Source: Pinus tabuliformis
Taxonomy: Eukaryota > Streptophyta > Pinopsida > Pinales > Pinaceae
Reading direction: 5' to 3'
Assembly: GCA_031772625.1 (NCBI GenBank)
Contig: CM062814.1
Location: forward strand, 362,487,750-362,551,749
Length of the DNA stretch: 64,000 nucleotides
Shown: positions 25,528-36,493 of the stretch, in pieces
Position numbering within the stretch: the first letter of the stretch is position 1
Layout of the letters: the number at the start of each line of letters is the position of its first letter
Made by a program: the position numbers and the translations under genes
The notes under the pieces: model-generated
Databases searched by the model: none
What the model was told of the DNA's origin: nothing
Seen by the model: the letters and a program-made list of their open reading frames with translations, nothing else

Positions 25528-25618
25528 GAGGAAGGACCCCCATTCAACACAAAGTCATGGAATTCGTTGAGGACCTTCGTGTTGAATGGGGGTCCTTCCT
25601 CAACGAATTCCATGACTT
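25528..25618. repeat. Interleaved inverted repeat (A-B-A'-B')
   Basis: Arm A (25528-25550, 23 bp) is perfectly complementary to A' (25579-25601). Arm B (25552-25572, 21 bp) is perfectly complementary to B' (25598-25618). The pairs cross: B lies in the A loop and A' in the B loop; A' and B' share four bases (CCTC). Such crossed pairing has pseudoknot topology. Perfect matching suggests a recent or conserved event. Confidence 0.95.
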
Positions 25619-26198
25619 AGTCCCCCACCCCGACCATGCCAAAGGGAGGTGCACCCTGTACGTTTAGACATTACTATTCTACATGTACATCAAAAAACTG
25701 ATGGAAGGAGTACTAGATGGAGGAAAATGAGACCAGTCAAGCATTTTAGAGGTAGTAGCTAGAACTAAAAGAGATCAAAAACACCTGGGATTTCATATGC
25801 TTCAGCTGGACAATAGACTAGATATAATATAGAGGCACATTTTACGCAATCCTATGACATCCTGACTAGGTTGCATTGAAAAGGACCTGGCCCCAATTTA
25901 TTCTTATGATAAATCGTATGTTTACTCTCTGTTGGAAGTCTCTTGTTGTAGAATTGCTAGTGAAAAGTGTTTTGATGTTAAGGTATTTCCTTTTGTTTTA
26001 CTAAAACTCATGCAAACTTTTAAATTTTGGATTTCATAATCAATAAATAGATGGTCAACAAACTTGATTTCCCACTAGCTAGGTTGACATCCTTTGGTTG
26101 CCAGGGTTGACCATGTTATAGCTTCTACATAATAGGAGGAAACACCACCAACTTACAAAAACACTTATTCACTTCTTTTCCCTGCGGGAGAAGTTTGA

Positions 26199-26450
26199 AT
26201 GGTGAGCGTCATGATCTAAAGTCTTTGTGAAGTATGTGGTTGAAGATTCAAATCCCCCTGACCAGTTGTGTGGGTTGTACATTGGGGCGTGCATGCATTC
26301 ATTTGGAAGTATAGTGGTATCAAGTGAAATTAACCCTGTGTCACGTGAGTACGAGCCCGACCTCGTTGTTAATTCCTCTAGATGATGATGATAATGATGA
26401 TGAGAATAATAATAATAATTATTATTATTATTATTATTATTATTTATTTT
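26199..26450 (+). mobile_element. Possible tRNA-derived SINE
   Basis: A box A-like stretch (ATGGTGAGCGTC, 26199-26210) is followed about 35 bases later by GATTCAAATCC (26245-26255), close to the Pol III box B GGTTCGAATCC. The unit ends in simple (GAT)n/(AAT)n sequence at about 26385-26450, as some plant SINE tails do. No target duplication was identified, so this is tentative. Confidence 0.35.
26400..26446. repeat. (AAT)n(ATT)n palindromic microsatellite
   Basis: An AAT run passes directly into an ATT run, so the tract is self-complementary and can form a hairpin. Confidence 0.93.
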
Positions 26451-26670
26451 CAATAAGATCTAAATAAATTAATATTTTCTCCTCAACAAATTATTAGTTG
26501 AACTAAATCTTCTCAGTAAATTTTATTTTAAATGAGTTTAACATTAAAATATTATAAATTCTATTAAGAATCCTATATGACGCTCATGGGATATCTCAAG
26601 TCACAAGAATGGGGATCTCGATATATGTGCATCTAGAAGAATTGGTAAATTACACTTTAACAAAACATGT

Positions 26671-27891
26671 ATGTTGGATGTTATCATAGCATATCAAGTA
26701 GAGGATACTTGGCTCCCACGTAAGCACTTTAGGCCTTCTACATAGGCAAATGCTAATGGGGCATGTTAACATATCATACTAATGTGGTGCATAGACCGAT
26801 TTTAGATGGTGTTCCATGTTGATGTATTGTTGACGTGACAAGAAAATGTGGTAGAATTGATGTGGATTGAAGGTGCACTAGCACTAAGGTGGAGGCCTAG
26901 GTGACATCCCTATTGCAACGACATGGATTAGTAGATTTCCCAATTAGTATGAATTTGGAAATCTAGCTTAAATATGTATGTTGGATGTTTCATAGCATAT
27001 CAAGTGGAGGATATGTGGAGTCCACTTGAGCACTTTAGGCCTTCTAAATAGGAAAATGATAATGGGGCATGTTAACATATCATACAAATGTGGCACATAG
27101 ATCGATTTTATATGGTCTTCCATGTTGACGTATTGTTGATATGGAAATTTAGTGTGGGAGAGTTGATGTGGATTGAAGGTGCAATGGCGCTAAGGTGGAG
27201 GCCTAGGTGACATCCTTGTTGCAACGACATCGATTAGTAGATGTCCATATTAGTGGAAATTTAGAAATATAGCTTAAACGTGTATGTTGGATGTCATAAT
27301 AGCATATCAAGTAAAGGATACGTGGAGCCCTTGTGAGCACTTTAGGCCTTCTACATAGGCGAATGCTAATGGGGCATGCTAACATATAATAGTAATGCGC
27401 CACATAGATCGGTTTGAGATGGTGTTCCATGTTGACATGCGGTTGACATGGCAAGCTAATGTGGGAGTCTACATGGAAAATTTTAAGGATGGATATCCCT
27501 TTAAAAGTTTAGAAATATTGGCGAATATTAGTAATATATCATAGAAAAATTGTAAAATGTTTTATGATATTTTTGTAAAAATATCTAAAATTATGATTAT
27601 ATTATATTAGTCTATATAAGATCTAGGTGATTTTCAAGGTAAATTAATTTCATACTATAAAATGTGGTCTAATTACTTTTAGAAAAAATGGAAATTGACA
27701 AATAATGTTTTTGGAAAAAGTATAGAAAATTATCCCACCTACGAATATTAGCCCCTAAAATTTTCCCTAGTGGGATAGTTGATGTGGATTGAAGGTGCAG
27801 TGGAACTAAGGTGGATGCCTAGGTAACATTCCTGTTGCAATGACATGGATTAGTAGATTTCCCAATTAGGGGAAATTTGGAAATCTAGCTT
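26671..27891 (+). repeat. Three tandem copies of a ~306-bp unit
   Basis: Copies start with ATGTTGGATG at 26671, 26978 and 27284 (spacings 307 and 306) and end with a GAAAT(C/A)TAGCTT segment. The third copy is split by an insert of about 300 bp at 27468 and resumes at 27771. Confidence 0.9.
27468..27769. mobile_element. MITE-like insertion in the third 306-bp copy
   Basis: About 302 bp interrupting a repeat whose intact form is visible in the two preceding copies. Near-terminal inverted repeats are GGAAAATTTTAAGG (27475-27488) and its near complement CCCTAAAATTTTCC (27753-27766). The flanks GTGGGAG (27461-27467) and GTGGGAT (27770-27776) look like a target duplication with one mismatch. No coding capacity; superfamily not assigned. 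Confidence 0.65.
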
Positions 27892-29000
27892 CTTGGTTAA
27901 TGGTGACTTTTCAAGTTTTCCTAAATATTGTTGTTGTTATAGTATGTGAAGTGTTTTCTTTGATCCAAATGGATTCAAAATATTTTGATTTCCTAGATGG
28001 ATCTATAATAGTGGAAATATAGATCAGTTAAGACACAAAACATTACTAAAGTGGATTTTTAAGGAAATCCTAGATATGAATAAGGATAATAGGCTAATTC
28101 CCCTCTTTGGGACATGACCCTATGTGTCAAAACATGTGTAGGGACTACAATGTGTCAACCATGTGAAGTTGATGCACTTTTATATGATGGGTACATAAGA
28201 GTACAGAATTATGACATGTCTACCTTGTGGCACTAGTATCAACACTGACATGGCACTTTGAAGGTAAGAGCTTCAACAAAGCTTTGTGCATAGAGCTACG
28301 ATTTGGATGAAATTTATGTTAAACTCTCTTGACGAGAAAAAGATGTTGGAAACCTTGAAAATGAGTTTTAATTTAGTTGAATGAAGATGAATTTTTAAAA
28401 CCCTATCTTGATAAAGTAAGCTTCGAGGTATGATCTAAACACATTGTTCCCTAAAAATGTACTTAAGGGGTTGATGACATTAAATGTGTAATTACTTCCA
28501 TGTTGAACATGAAATTGACAAGTGACATGTAATAAAATATATATTTCAATGTCATCATAAATATATTTTTTTTCGATTTCCACTTCAAGTGAAATAATTT
28601 TTATATCACCTATATATCTATCTATGTATCTATCTATTTATATAATAATTGAAGCTCAATAATTTTCTATTCCATCCATAGGTGTATTTTGTACTCACTA
28701 TGAAGCAAATGTGTAATTCTTTTAGTTTTGAATATGGAATTGGCAAGTGAAACTTCTTTAAAAAAATATATATGTGTAATTCCTTTCATACTCTATGTGT
28801 AATTGTTTTCATACTTAACACGAAATTGACATATAACATTTAAAATAAAAACTTAATCACCCATCTCCCTCCTAAATGAAATGATAATTTTTTACTTTCA
28901 ACTAACATATTTAAATAAAACATTTCAAAGTTCACCTTAACTAAATATATTTATAAAAGATAAATATGATATAATAGTATTTCACTTAAGTTCAATTCTC

Positions 29001-30280
29001 AATTATTTTATTTATATATAGTAATAGGAGATTTGTAATTCCTTTAATAATTAACATGTAGTTGGATGTATGGTGATCATGTGTTATGTTAAGGCACTCC
29101 TTGATGTGAAATCTGCCAAGATCTAAATGCTATATTGGACATGATGAAGATTAATATCAATTATATATACATAAATAAATTTAAATTGTGTAATATATTT
29201 TTAATTTTATATTTTATGAATAAAAAAGAATAAAATTCTTACCAATGAAAATTATCTTTATATTAAAAACAATTAAAACCCCTCTCACAGGGGCATAGAA
29301 TAAATGATGATGTGGTGTACTGTTAAAGCATTTAGTGATGTCAAGGTCACTAATTCTAAACTTAGTGGGCAAAATGGGTTGGTGCGGCCAAGGCGAGGTG
29401 TAATCTCCAAGTGATTGCACCCAAATATTTCTGATGACTTAAATACTCCTAGATCATAGTTTCTCAAGCCAAAAATTAAATGTACACTAAAAATCACACA
29501 ACTTAACCAAAAAAATAATAATTTAAAATCCATAAATTATAAATTGATCAAATTCAAAAGTCATCCATTAATATTAAAAATATTTTTACTGACCACTTTA
29601 AAAAAAAAACTTAACATTACAATAATATAATTTTATTACTTTATACCTTTTTTATATATTTATTAGTTCTATATCGTTTTCAATAAACTTATAAACAAAT
29701 TAATACGTACTTATTGATTAATACCACTTAACATGAACCTTATATGTAATTTTTTATATAGTTAAGAACTATACAAGTAAATTTTATTGTGAAGGATTTT
29801 GAAATTATAATAATATAATTCAATAACTTTATACAAACTTAAACACTAAGCAATTTTTAATACTATATATTCTTTATCATTTTCAATAAACTTATAAATA
29901 AATTAACACCCATTTTAAGAAGTAAATACCGCAGGTATCATAACATAAAGTAGGTTGTGAATCCAGGGCGATCAATCCAATCAATAATACCAAAGGAGCC
30001 TAATGACACACTTTTCCTTAATGACACTCTAACTGCACCATGATGCTGGCCTACTCTATAGGCCTATTCCTTTCTGGTGGGAAATCCCATCAAGTCAGTT
30101 GGTACCTTGGAAGTATATCACATGCGCTGGACTGCTCTAAACATTTTCTTCAAGTCTCGCATGTATATCACATGTAAGATTTTCTTAAGTCTTGCATGTA
30201 TATCACACGACTTTTATATTATTATTCTAATTCTAATTTTTCTCTATACCAAATTAAAATGACCACCACGTTGATGGTAT
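29001..30280. other. Gene-free AT-rich stretch
   Basis: No gene recognised. Minus-strand frames at 29214-29420 and 29285-29533 overlap in different phases and have no known motif. Confidence 0.5.
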
Positions 30281-31006
30281 CATTTAGTGCACACCATCCA
30301 ATCCTCCCTCATGTTTTATTCCATCTGGCTCATATTTCGTTGGAAACTCCTATTTCCACCACTATAGCCTCATTAATGCGGGGCTACATACGTCGGAGAT
30401 AGCTAGTGATGATTAGATAATAATAATAAAAACGGCGTGTTACCCCGAGTGTATTATAAACTTTTATCTCCGGCGTAAGTAGCGCGCATTAATGAAGCTA
30501 TAGAGGTGAAAATAGGAGTTTCCCATGTGTTTATTAATGAATGGTTTATGTCAATTTAACAGACTGCAAGAACACGTGCTATTTCAATATATAAAAGGGC
30601 AGTCTGGTTTACATTCTTTTTGAAGGTATAAAATAAATCATTTTTAATAATATTAATGGTATTGACTTACACCATTTATATTTATAACTTTAATATTTTT
30701 TATTTAATTTAGGTATTTTGATTTAGTTTTAATGGGGTATAAGTTTATCTTTGATCAAAAAATTTTGCAATTTATTTATAGTTTAGCGCACATTTAGTGC
30801 ACACCATCCAATCATGCGTAATGTTTTATTTCCATCTGGCTCATATTTCGTTTGCGTGTATTAATGAATGGTTTATGTCCATTTAACAGACATAGTTTAG
30901 CGCACATTTAGTGCACACCATCCAATCATGCGTAATGTTTTATTTCCATCTGGCTCGTATTTCGTTTGCGTGTATTAATGAATGGTTTATGTCCATTTAA
31001 CAGACT
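30281..31006 (+). repeat. ~114-bp repeat family, three copies (one interrupted)
   Basis: Units contain 'tttagtgcacaccatccaatc', 'ccatctggctc(a/g)tatttcgtt' and 'attaatgaatggtttatgtc'. Two copies are in tandem at 30779-30892 and 30893-31006. An earlier copy begins near 30281 and is split by the hairpin element at 30342-30523. AT-rich sequence following the earlier copy (about 30610-30780) is repeated after the later ones and itself partly duplicated (about 31040-31370). Confidence 0.88.
30342..30523. mobile_element. Foldback/hairpin element (~182 bp)
   Basis: Left arm 30342-30401 and right arm 30465-30523 are imperfect inverted repeats of about 60 bp (outer ends GGAAACTCCTATTT and AAATAGGAGTTTCC) with a loop of about 63 bp. 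It sits exactly where the neighbouring repeat copies read straight through, so it is an insertion. No coding capacity; MITE or foldback element. Confidence 0.75.
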
Positions 31007-31975
31007 GCAAGAAAGGGCAGTCTGGTTTATGTTTTTTTTGAAGGTATAAAATAAATAATTTTTAATAATATTAATGGTATTGATTTACACCATCTATATT
31101 TATAATTTTAATAATTATTTATTTAATTTAAAATAAAATTTATTATATTTGTTATATTTTTTTTATGTATAAAATAAATATTTTTTAATAATATTAATGG
31201 TATTGATTTACATCATTTATATTTATAATTTTAATAATTTTTTATTTAATTTAAAATAAAATTTATTATATTTGTTATAGTTATGGTATTAGGTATTTTG
31301 ATTTATTTTTAATTAGATAAAAGTTTATTTTTATCAAAAAAATTTGCAATTTATTTATAGTTTGATATTGAAATTTTTTTTGTTATTTATTATTATTAAA
31401 CTTTTTTTTCCATTTTCATAATTTATAATTTTTCTCCATATTTTTAATTTAAAATAATTTATTATTATATTAAAAATATATTTTAATAATTTAATTATAA
31501 GAAATTATATATATTAATACAAAATAAAACACATATATAAATATTAAAGTTTATATATATGTTAATATAAACAATATTAGTTAATTTTTTCTTTGGTAAT
31601 GTTATTGAACAATACAATAGTTTTCTTAAGTGTTTTATTTTTATGTTTATTATTTTTTAATTTAATTAAGTTATATTTAAAATAAGCCACATGTACTACC
31701 TACCATATAGTATTTATTTATATATATAAATTATATTATATTATATTATATTTTTTATTAAATTATATAAAATGAAAAAAATTAACTTATTTTATGGAAA
31801 TTTAGTTATTTTAAAATTATTTTATGAGTTGAAATTTGACAAACATTTAGCTAATTTTTTTTTGTTATCTAAACTATATGAAAATTTGATAACTCAACCT
31901 TACTATTTTGACAAATCTCTACCTAATTCTAAACCAATTAAACCCAAAAATATAAATAAAACCTCCTAAACTTTT
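31007..31975. other. Very AT-rich spacer
   Basis: Long A/T runs, including the partly duplicated blocks noted above. The 65-codon frame at 31772-31969 is low in complexity. No gene seen. Confidence 0.6.
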
Positions 31976-31979
31976 AACA

Positions 31980-32182
31980 AATTGACAACGGCAGTCTCGT
32001 AGAGTAAGTTCCGCCGAAACTTTCGGAGAGACTGTGGAACAATTCGTACGAGTTGACTGAACAAAGTTATGAAAGCTCTTTTGCGTTAACAGTGACAGTG
32101 GCAAAAGTTGCTTTTTCTCGCTAAGGTGGAGTGAATAGCTTTTTATTTGAGATATGGAAGGATCTTTCATTTGATTAAGCAT
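31980..32182 (-). CDS. Possible first exon of an unidentified minus-strand gene
   Basis: An ATG at 32182 on the minus strand opens MLNQMKDPSISQIKSYSLHL, continuing as a Ser/Leu/Thr/Arg-rich stretch (PLSLLTQKSFHNFVQSTRTN, SPKVSAELTLRDCRCQFVK). This composition is compatible with a plastid or mitochondrial transit peptide, and base composition is less AT-rich than its surroundings. A TATA box lies about 125 bases upstream (32306-32315). No downstream exon is recognised, so it may be a fragment of a broken gene or chance. Confidence 0.25.
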
Positions 32183-32305
32183 AGTTTCCAAAACAAGGAG
32201 AATTTCAGGAACATGTTTTGTTCATTGAAGCGTATTTTAAGTGTTTTAGCTGCTGATTTTTCAGCGAAATTTTAACGTGTTTCACCCGTTTTTATGATGT
32301 TGACT

Positions 32306-32315
32306 CTTTTTATAG
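32306..32315 (-). promoter_or_regulatory. TATA box candidate
   Basis: CTATAAAAAG on the minus strand, about 125 bases upstream of the ATG at 32182. Its value depends on that exon being real. Confidence 0.3.
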
Positions 32316-32319
32316 TTCA

Positions 32320-33181
32320 TGAAAAATAAAAAGAATTGCATTGTCTATCCATTTATTGTTTTAGAAAGGAAATCTAAATTTAAAAATAAAATAAAATTGC
32401 CATATGTTGGGAAATTGTATCCGGCAGAGGTTCCAGAAACGTGGATGTCAGCAATTATTTAAATTCCGTGCTTGTGAAATTGTGAACAAAGACATTGAAT
32501 GCCAGCGAATGATAGTCGGTAACTTTTTAATCATTTTTTTAATCCTTATCTTTGTTTCGTGCGAAGTCTCAATTTTCTACGAAAAAATAACTGGATCACC
32601 TGGAATATTATAATGTTCGCCGCTCTGCCCTAATGAATTTATTATGACGCCGACTTTTTATTATAGCACACTGCATCATTTGCTTGGCTCGTAGAAAGAC
32701 TTTAGACAGACAGAAGTTTCTGTGTGATTGGATTTCTCTAATGGAGCAGGGAGTTTTCTGTAAATTGTTTAGAAGCGAAATTAAAAACAAATAAATAAAG
32801 CCAAAGCGTTTATTGTATGACTATCGTTTTTTATTTCTTTATATGATTTCAAAGTTTATTTATGTGGTTTCATTAGTTTCCATCTACTTTTTCATTTTGA
32901 TTTGGAATCATCTTTATATAATTTTTAAGTTGTTTTTTTGGGTCATTAGTTTCTTATTATGTAAATTATCTAACTTTTTAATAATATTTAATTAATTTGG
33001 TTTTAAAATTTAATAGATTTTGTTGTTATCAGATTTATGTGATCCTAAGCTTTAAGATTCTTCAATACACTATATTCATTTAAACGTTAAAGAAAAGCTC
33101 GTTTTTAATGAAAAAAAGCTGCCAGTTCATAAAAACAGTTATTACAAAATTTCTATTAACGAATCCAAAAGGATAAGAGAT
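32320..33181. other. Gene-free stretch
   Basis: AT-rich. Plus-strand frames at 32404-32613 and 32813-32995 lack recognisable motifs; the second is T-rich and reads as hydrophobic simply from composition. Confidence 0.5.
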
Positions 33182-33530
33182 GACCCCTCATTGATTCTAT
33201 CTTTTTGGGAGACGTTCACCTCAAACATGTCGGCACTCCCCGACCCTTCTCTCCGCACGCGCGAAAATGAAAGATAAAAGTAAATAAATTTGTATCTAAT
33301 AAAGACGATGTTTAGCGTTCGTTTGTATTAATATTGGTTGTTTTAACGTTTGTTTGTATAGATATCGGTTTTGATTATTAAGTGATTGAAGGCAATTTCT
33401 TTCCTTTCATTAGTCTGGACCCCTTTAGGGATTTATCTTTACGCAAACGTTCGACTCAAACACGTAGGCCTTGTCTCCTACCCCACGCCGCCCACTCCCA
33501 AAAGAGAAAGTTAGTGTCTAATAATGACTT
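33182..33530 (+). repeat. Duplicated block upstream of the laccase gene
   Basis: Two related blocks of about 115 bp (33182-33300 and 33419-33530) share GACCCCT at their start, ACGTTC(A/G)(C/A)CTCAAACA(T/C)GT and a GC-rich, C-run segment, then 'gtatctaataa' / 'gtgtctaataa'. They are unusually GC-rich for this region and lie 0.45-0.8 kb upstream of the laccase start, so regulatory duplication is possible. Confidence 0.55.
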
Positions 33531-33630
33531 GTTACAGATTCCATGACGGAGAACGTGATTTCGAAAGATGCCACAACTAGAAGCAAAACCTATAACTATA
33601 TCAGAAAAAGTTGCATTAGATGTTACAGCA

Positions 33631-33640
33631 TATAAATATA
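33631..33640 (+). promoter_or_regulatory. TATA box of the laccase gene
   Basis: TATAAATATA lies 337 bases upstream of the chosen start codon. Transcription would begin near 33665, giving a 5' UTR of about 310 bases. It is the best TATA match in the interval. Confidence 0.55.
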
Positions 33641-33976
33641 TTAAGCAAAATCTATTCAGTAGCTATGAAGCTGCGACATTTTCCTCTTGTCAGTAGCTAT
33701 CATGATTGGATTAAAAATTCAGACAATGAAAGCCTCTACCGTCCCTCACGATCAATGATGATGCCACTTGTGCTGTCGTTCCACAATAAATTATACCTAA
33801 AAACTTGCTACAACACTTTGGTCTCATATATATATTCGATGTCGTTACCAGAAACACACACCAGTAATGCATCCAGTGACGATTGCTGTTACTCGTCGCT
33901 GAACGATTCATTCCTTGACTTGTCGAGTCAGTTAAGGAGGTTAGCTGTTAGATACACCATTTTCAGGGTCGTAATA

Positions 33977-36493
33977 ATGTCATTACAGGCAGTATGTCCG
34001 TTCAGGCTTGTTTTTCTAATCTCATTTGTTGCTTGTTTGGCTGCCATCACAAACGCAGACGTCCACAGATATACCTTCATTGTAAGTTTGTTTATTAGCC
34101 ATTTTGAAGTTTTATGTCTCTATAGCCAATAAGGTTTGAAAAAGGAAAGAAAGACATCACCTAGAGCCTCAAGTAGTGGATATCTTTAATGTTTGATGTT
34201 TGGATGCCTACACAGCTTGAACAGAAGAATATTACCAGGCTATGCAAGACGTATGGATTAGTCGTTGTCAATGGACAGCTACCAGGCCCAACGATTCATG
34301 TACGCAATGGGGACAGTCTTATTGTTAAAGTTTATAACAGAGGCAAGTACAATGCCACTATTCACTGGTATGTCACTCTAACCTCAATGGGAAGAACAGC
34401 AGATCTCCTATTCATTATATAGATTCCCCTTAAATAAGAGTTGTCAGCTCAAGGTTTTGTTATTGATGGTTTAGCTCAAAGTATGTTAAAGCTTCATAAT
34501 CATTATTGATGGATTAGCTAAAGGTATGTTAAAGTTTCATGATCATGAACATTGCTTATGAATCATTGATATATATCTTAAACGAAGATATAAATATAAG
34601 AGATGGTACTTAATAACTCACATTTAAGATGCATCTGTATAATGCATAGATGTTGCCTATTTGCTACGGTTCATACATAGATTTGATGGGTATAGATGCG
34701 GTCTTTATAAACAGATTTGATGAGTATAGATTATAAGATTCGTGCTTCTATCTGTCAGGCATGGACTCAGGCAGCTGCGTACAGGGTGGGCTGATGGAAC
34801 TGGATATATTACACAATGTCCCATTCAACCTGGGGGACGTTACACATACAGATTCAGCATTACTGATCAAGAAGGAACCTTGTGGTGGCATGCTCATGTG
34901 TCATGGCTCCTAGCTACTGTGTATGGAGCTTTCGTAATCTACCCTAAGAAAGAAAGCTCATATCCCTTTCCTAAACCCCACGGGGAAACTCCTCTTATAA
35001 TAGGTAATGAGTTGCTTTGATCTTCAATACAGAAATCATTAATATATGTTTAATGGCTAATATTGATTAATGCTGTAATTGAACAGGAGAATGGTGGAAC
35101 GCTGACCCTATCGCGGTTATAGACGAAGCCCTCCGCACTGGTGGTGCGCCCAATTTGTCGGATGCATATACCCTAAATGGACAGCCAGGGGACCTGTATA
35201 ACTGCTCTAGGGCAGGTATTAGTACTTTCCTTTCATAGATCAGGTATTGAAATTATATAAATAGGTTTGTTGAATATTGACATATCCATATTGTTGATGT
35301 AGGAACATTTCGGTTTCTGGTAAAACAAGGAGAAACTTACCTTCTACGGATGGTCAATGCTGCACTCAATAGTGCCCACTTTTTCAAGATCGCAGGCCAC
35401 AAATTTACAGTTGTAGCTGTCGATGCTTCCTACACCAAGCCATACAAAACGGATGTAATCGTCATTGCTCCCGGTCAGACTACGGATGTTCTTGTCACCG
35501 CCGACCAACCAGTGGGCAGATACTATATGGCTGCCAGAGATTATAATAATCAGGCAGCAGGCGAGTTCGATAACACTACAACTACAGCCATTTTTGAGTA
35601 CGTGGGACATCAAAATACACGTCCCATTTTACCTAAGCTTCCATACTACAATGACACTGCGGTCGTCACTAGATTTAGTACAGCACTGCGAAGCCTAAAT
35701 TGCAAAGACTTCCCTGTGGACGTTCCACATAGCATAGATGATAGCCTCATCGCCACAGTTGGGCTGGGATTACTTCCATGTGAAGCTGGAAACACCTGTC
35801 AAGGCCCCAACGGAACAAGGCTTAGTACAAGCATGAACAACATGTCCTTTGTATTGCCCAGCGTGGCCGTGCTTCAAGCTTATTATTTCGGTATTAATGG
35901 TGTGTTTATGAGGGATTTTCCATCAAAACCTCCGCTTAGATTCAACTATACAGGGGACGATATTCCCAAAAGACTGTGGGCTCCTGAACTGGCAACAAAG
36001 GTGAGAGTTGTCACCTACAACTCAACAGTACAACTGGTGTATCAGGGAACAAACATCTTCGTGGCAGAGAACCATCCGATGCATCTTCATGGTTTCGATT
36101 TTTATGTGGTGGGACAAGGTTTCGGGAACTATAACCCAAAGACCGACCCGCTCAAGTTTAATCTGGTTGATCCTCCACAGCGCAACACCGTCATCGCTCC
36201 AGTAAGCGGGTGGGTTGCCATCAGATTCAAAGCTGACAATCCAGGTATATATATAGAAACTCATTTGCTCTTCAATTTGATTATTATCTCATATCGAATT
36301 TATTCCCAAATTATAGCTCGCTGGATATTGAATGCATTAAATTATCTTCGTTCTTTGGACAGGAGTGTGGTTTCTGCACTGCCATTTAGACGACCATTTA
36401 GCATGGGGATTGAATATGGTGTTCCTAGTGAAGAACGGTCGCGGTCCTTTGGCAACATTGGAGCCTCCCCCTGCAGACCTTCCCAAGTGCTAG
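33977..36493 (+). CDS. Laccase (secreted multicopper oxidase), six exons, intact
   Basis: Predicted exons: 33977-34081, 34216-34367, 34759-35003, 35087-35215, 35303-36244, 36363-36493; every intron is GT...AG. The joined CDS is 1704 bp (567 aa plus TAG) without internal stops. Exons 2-4 (152, 245, 129 bp) have the sizes usual in plant laccases. Residues 1-27 form a signal peptide (hydrophobic [13 protein letters not shown], cleavage likely after ITNA). Copper ligands: HWHG 85-88, HAH 130-132, HPMHLHG 468-474, HCH 530-532 plus His536; the type-1 axial position, ten after Cys531, is Leu541. The protein ends PPPADLPKC, typical of the family. Plant laccases oxidise monolignols and phenolics in the cell wall, reducing O2 to water. 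Minor departures: WADGTG for the usual WADGPA, and SWLLAT for SWLRAT. The start was chosen as the ATG opening the signal peptide; the frame stays open upstream. Which laccase clade it belongs to was not determined. Confidence 0.96.
35352..35372 (+). promoter_or_regulatory. Probable miR397 target site in laccase exon 5
   Basis: Codons for MVNAALNS match the place where plant laccase mRNAs are cut by miR397. Against the canonical site CATCAACGCTGCACTCAATGA (complement of miR397 as recalled), bases 3-19 match except one C-to-T change that gives a G:U pair. The differences are two at the 5' end of the site and two at the 3' end. Confidence 0.6.

Larger units (their letters stand above)
26640..29000 (+). 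repeat. Diverged direct segmental duplicate, copy B
   Basis: Partner of 23330-25250. It is longer mainly because the block near 23430-23720 is present three times here (26671-27891) and one of those copies carries a further insertion. Confidence 0.75.

Noticed and set aside
26169-26453. 94-codon minus-strand frame with Asn and Tyr runs
   Set aside because: Its N-terminus is the AAT/ATT microsatellite and the rest overlaps the SINE candidate.
23600-29000. Direct repeats in this region read as CRISPR-like or centromeric satellite
   Set aside because: Units are few, long (186 or 306 bp) and diverged, with no spacer structure and no high-order array.
33711-33911. Minus-strand frame over the laccase 5' region, and similar frames at 35344-35613, 36022-36264 and 36425-36625
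   Set aside because: Shadows of the laccase gene with no domain content.
33620-33976. Laccase start at an upstream in-frame ATG, giving a longer N-terminus
   Set aside because: The ATG at 33977 directly opens a good signal peptide; the upstream part looks like 5' UTR and would bury the signal sequence.
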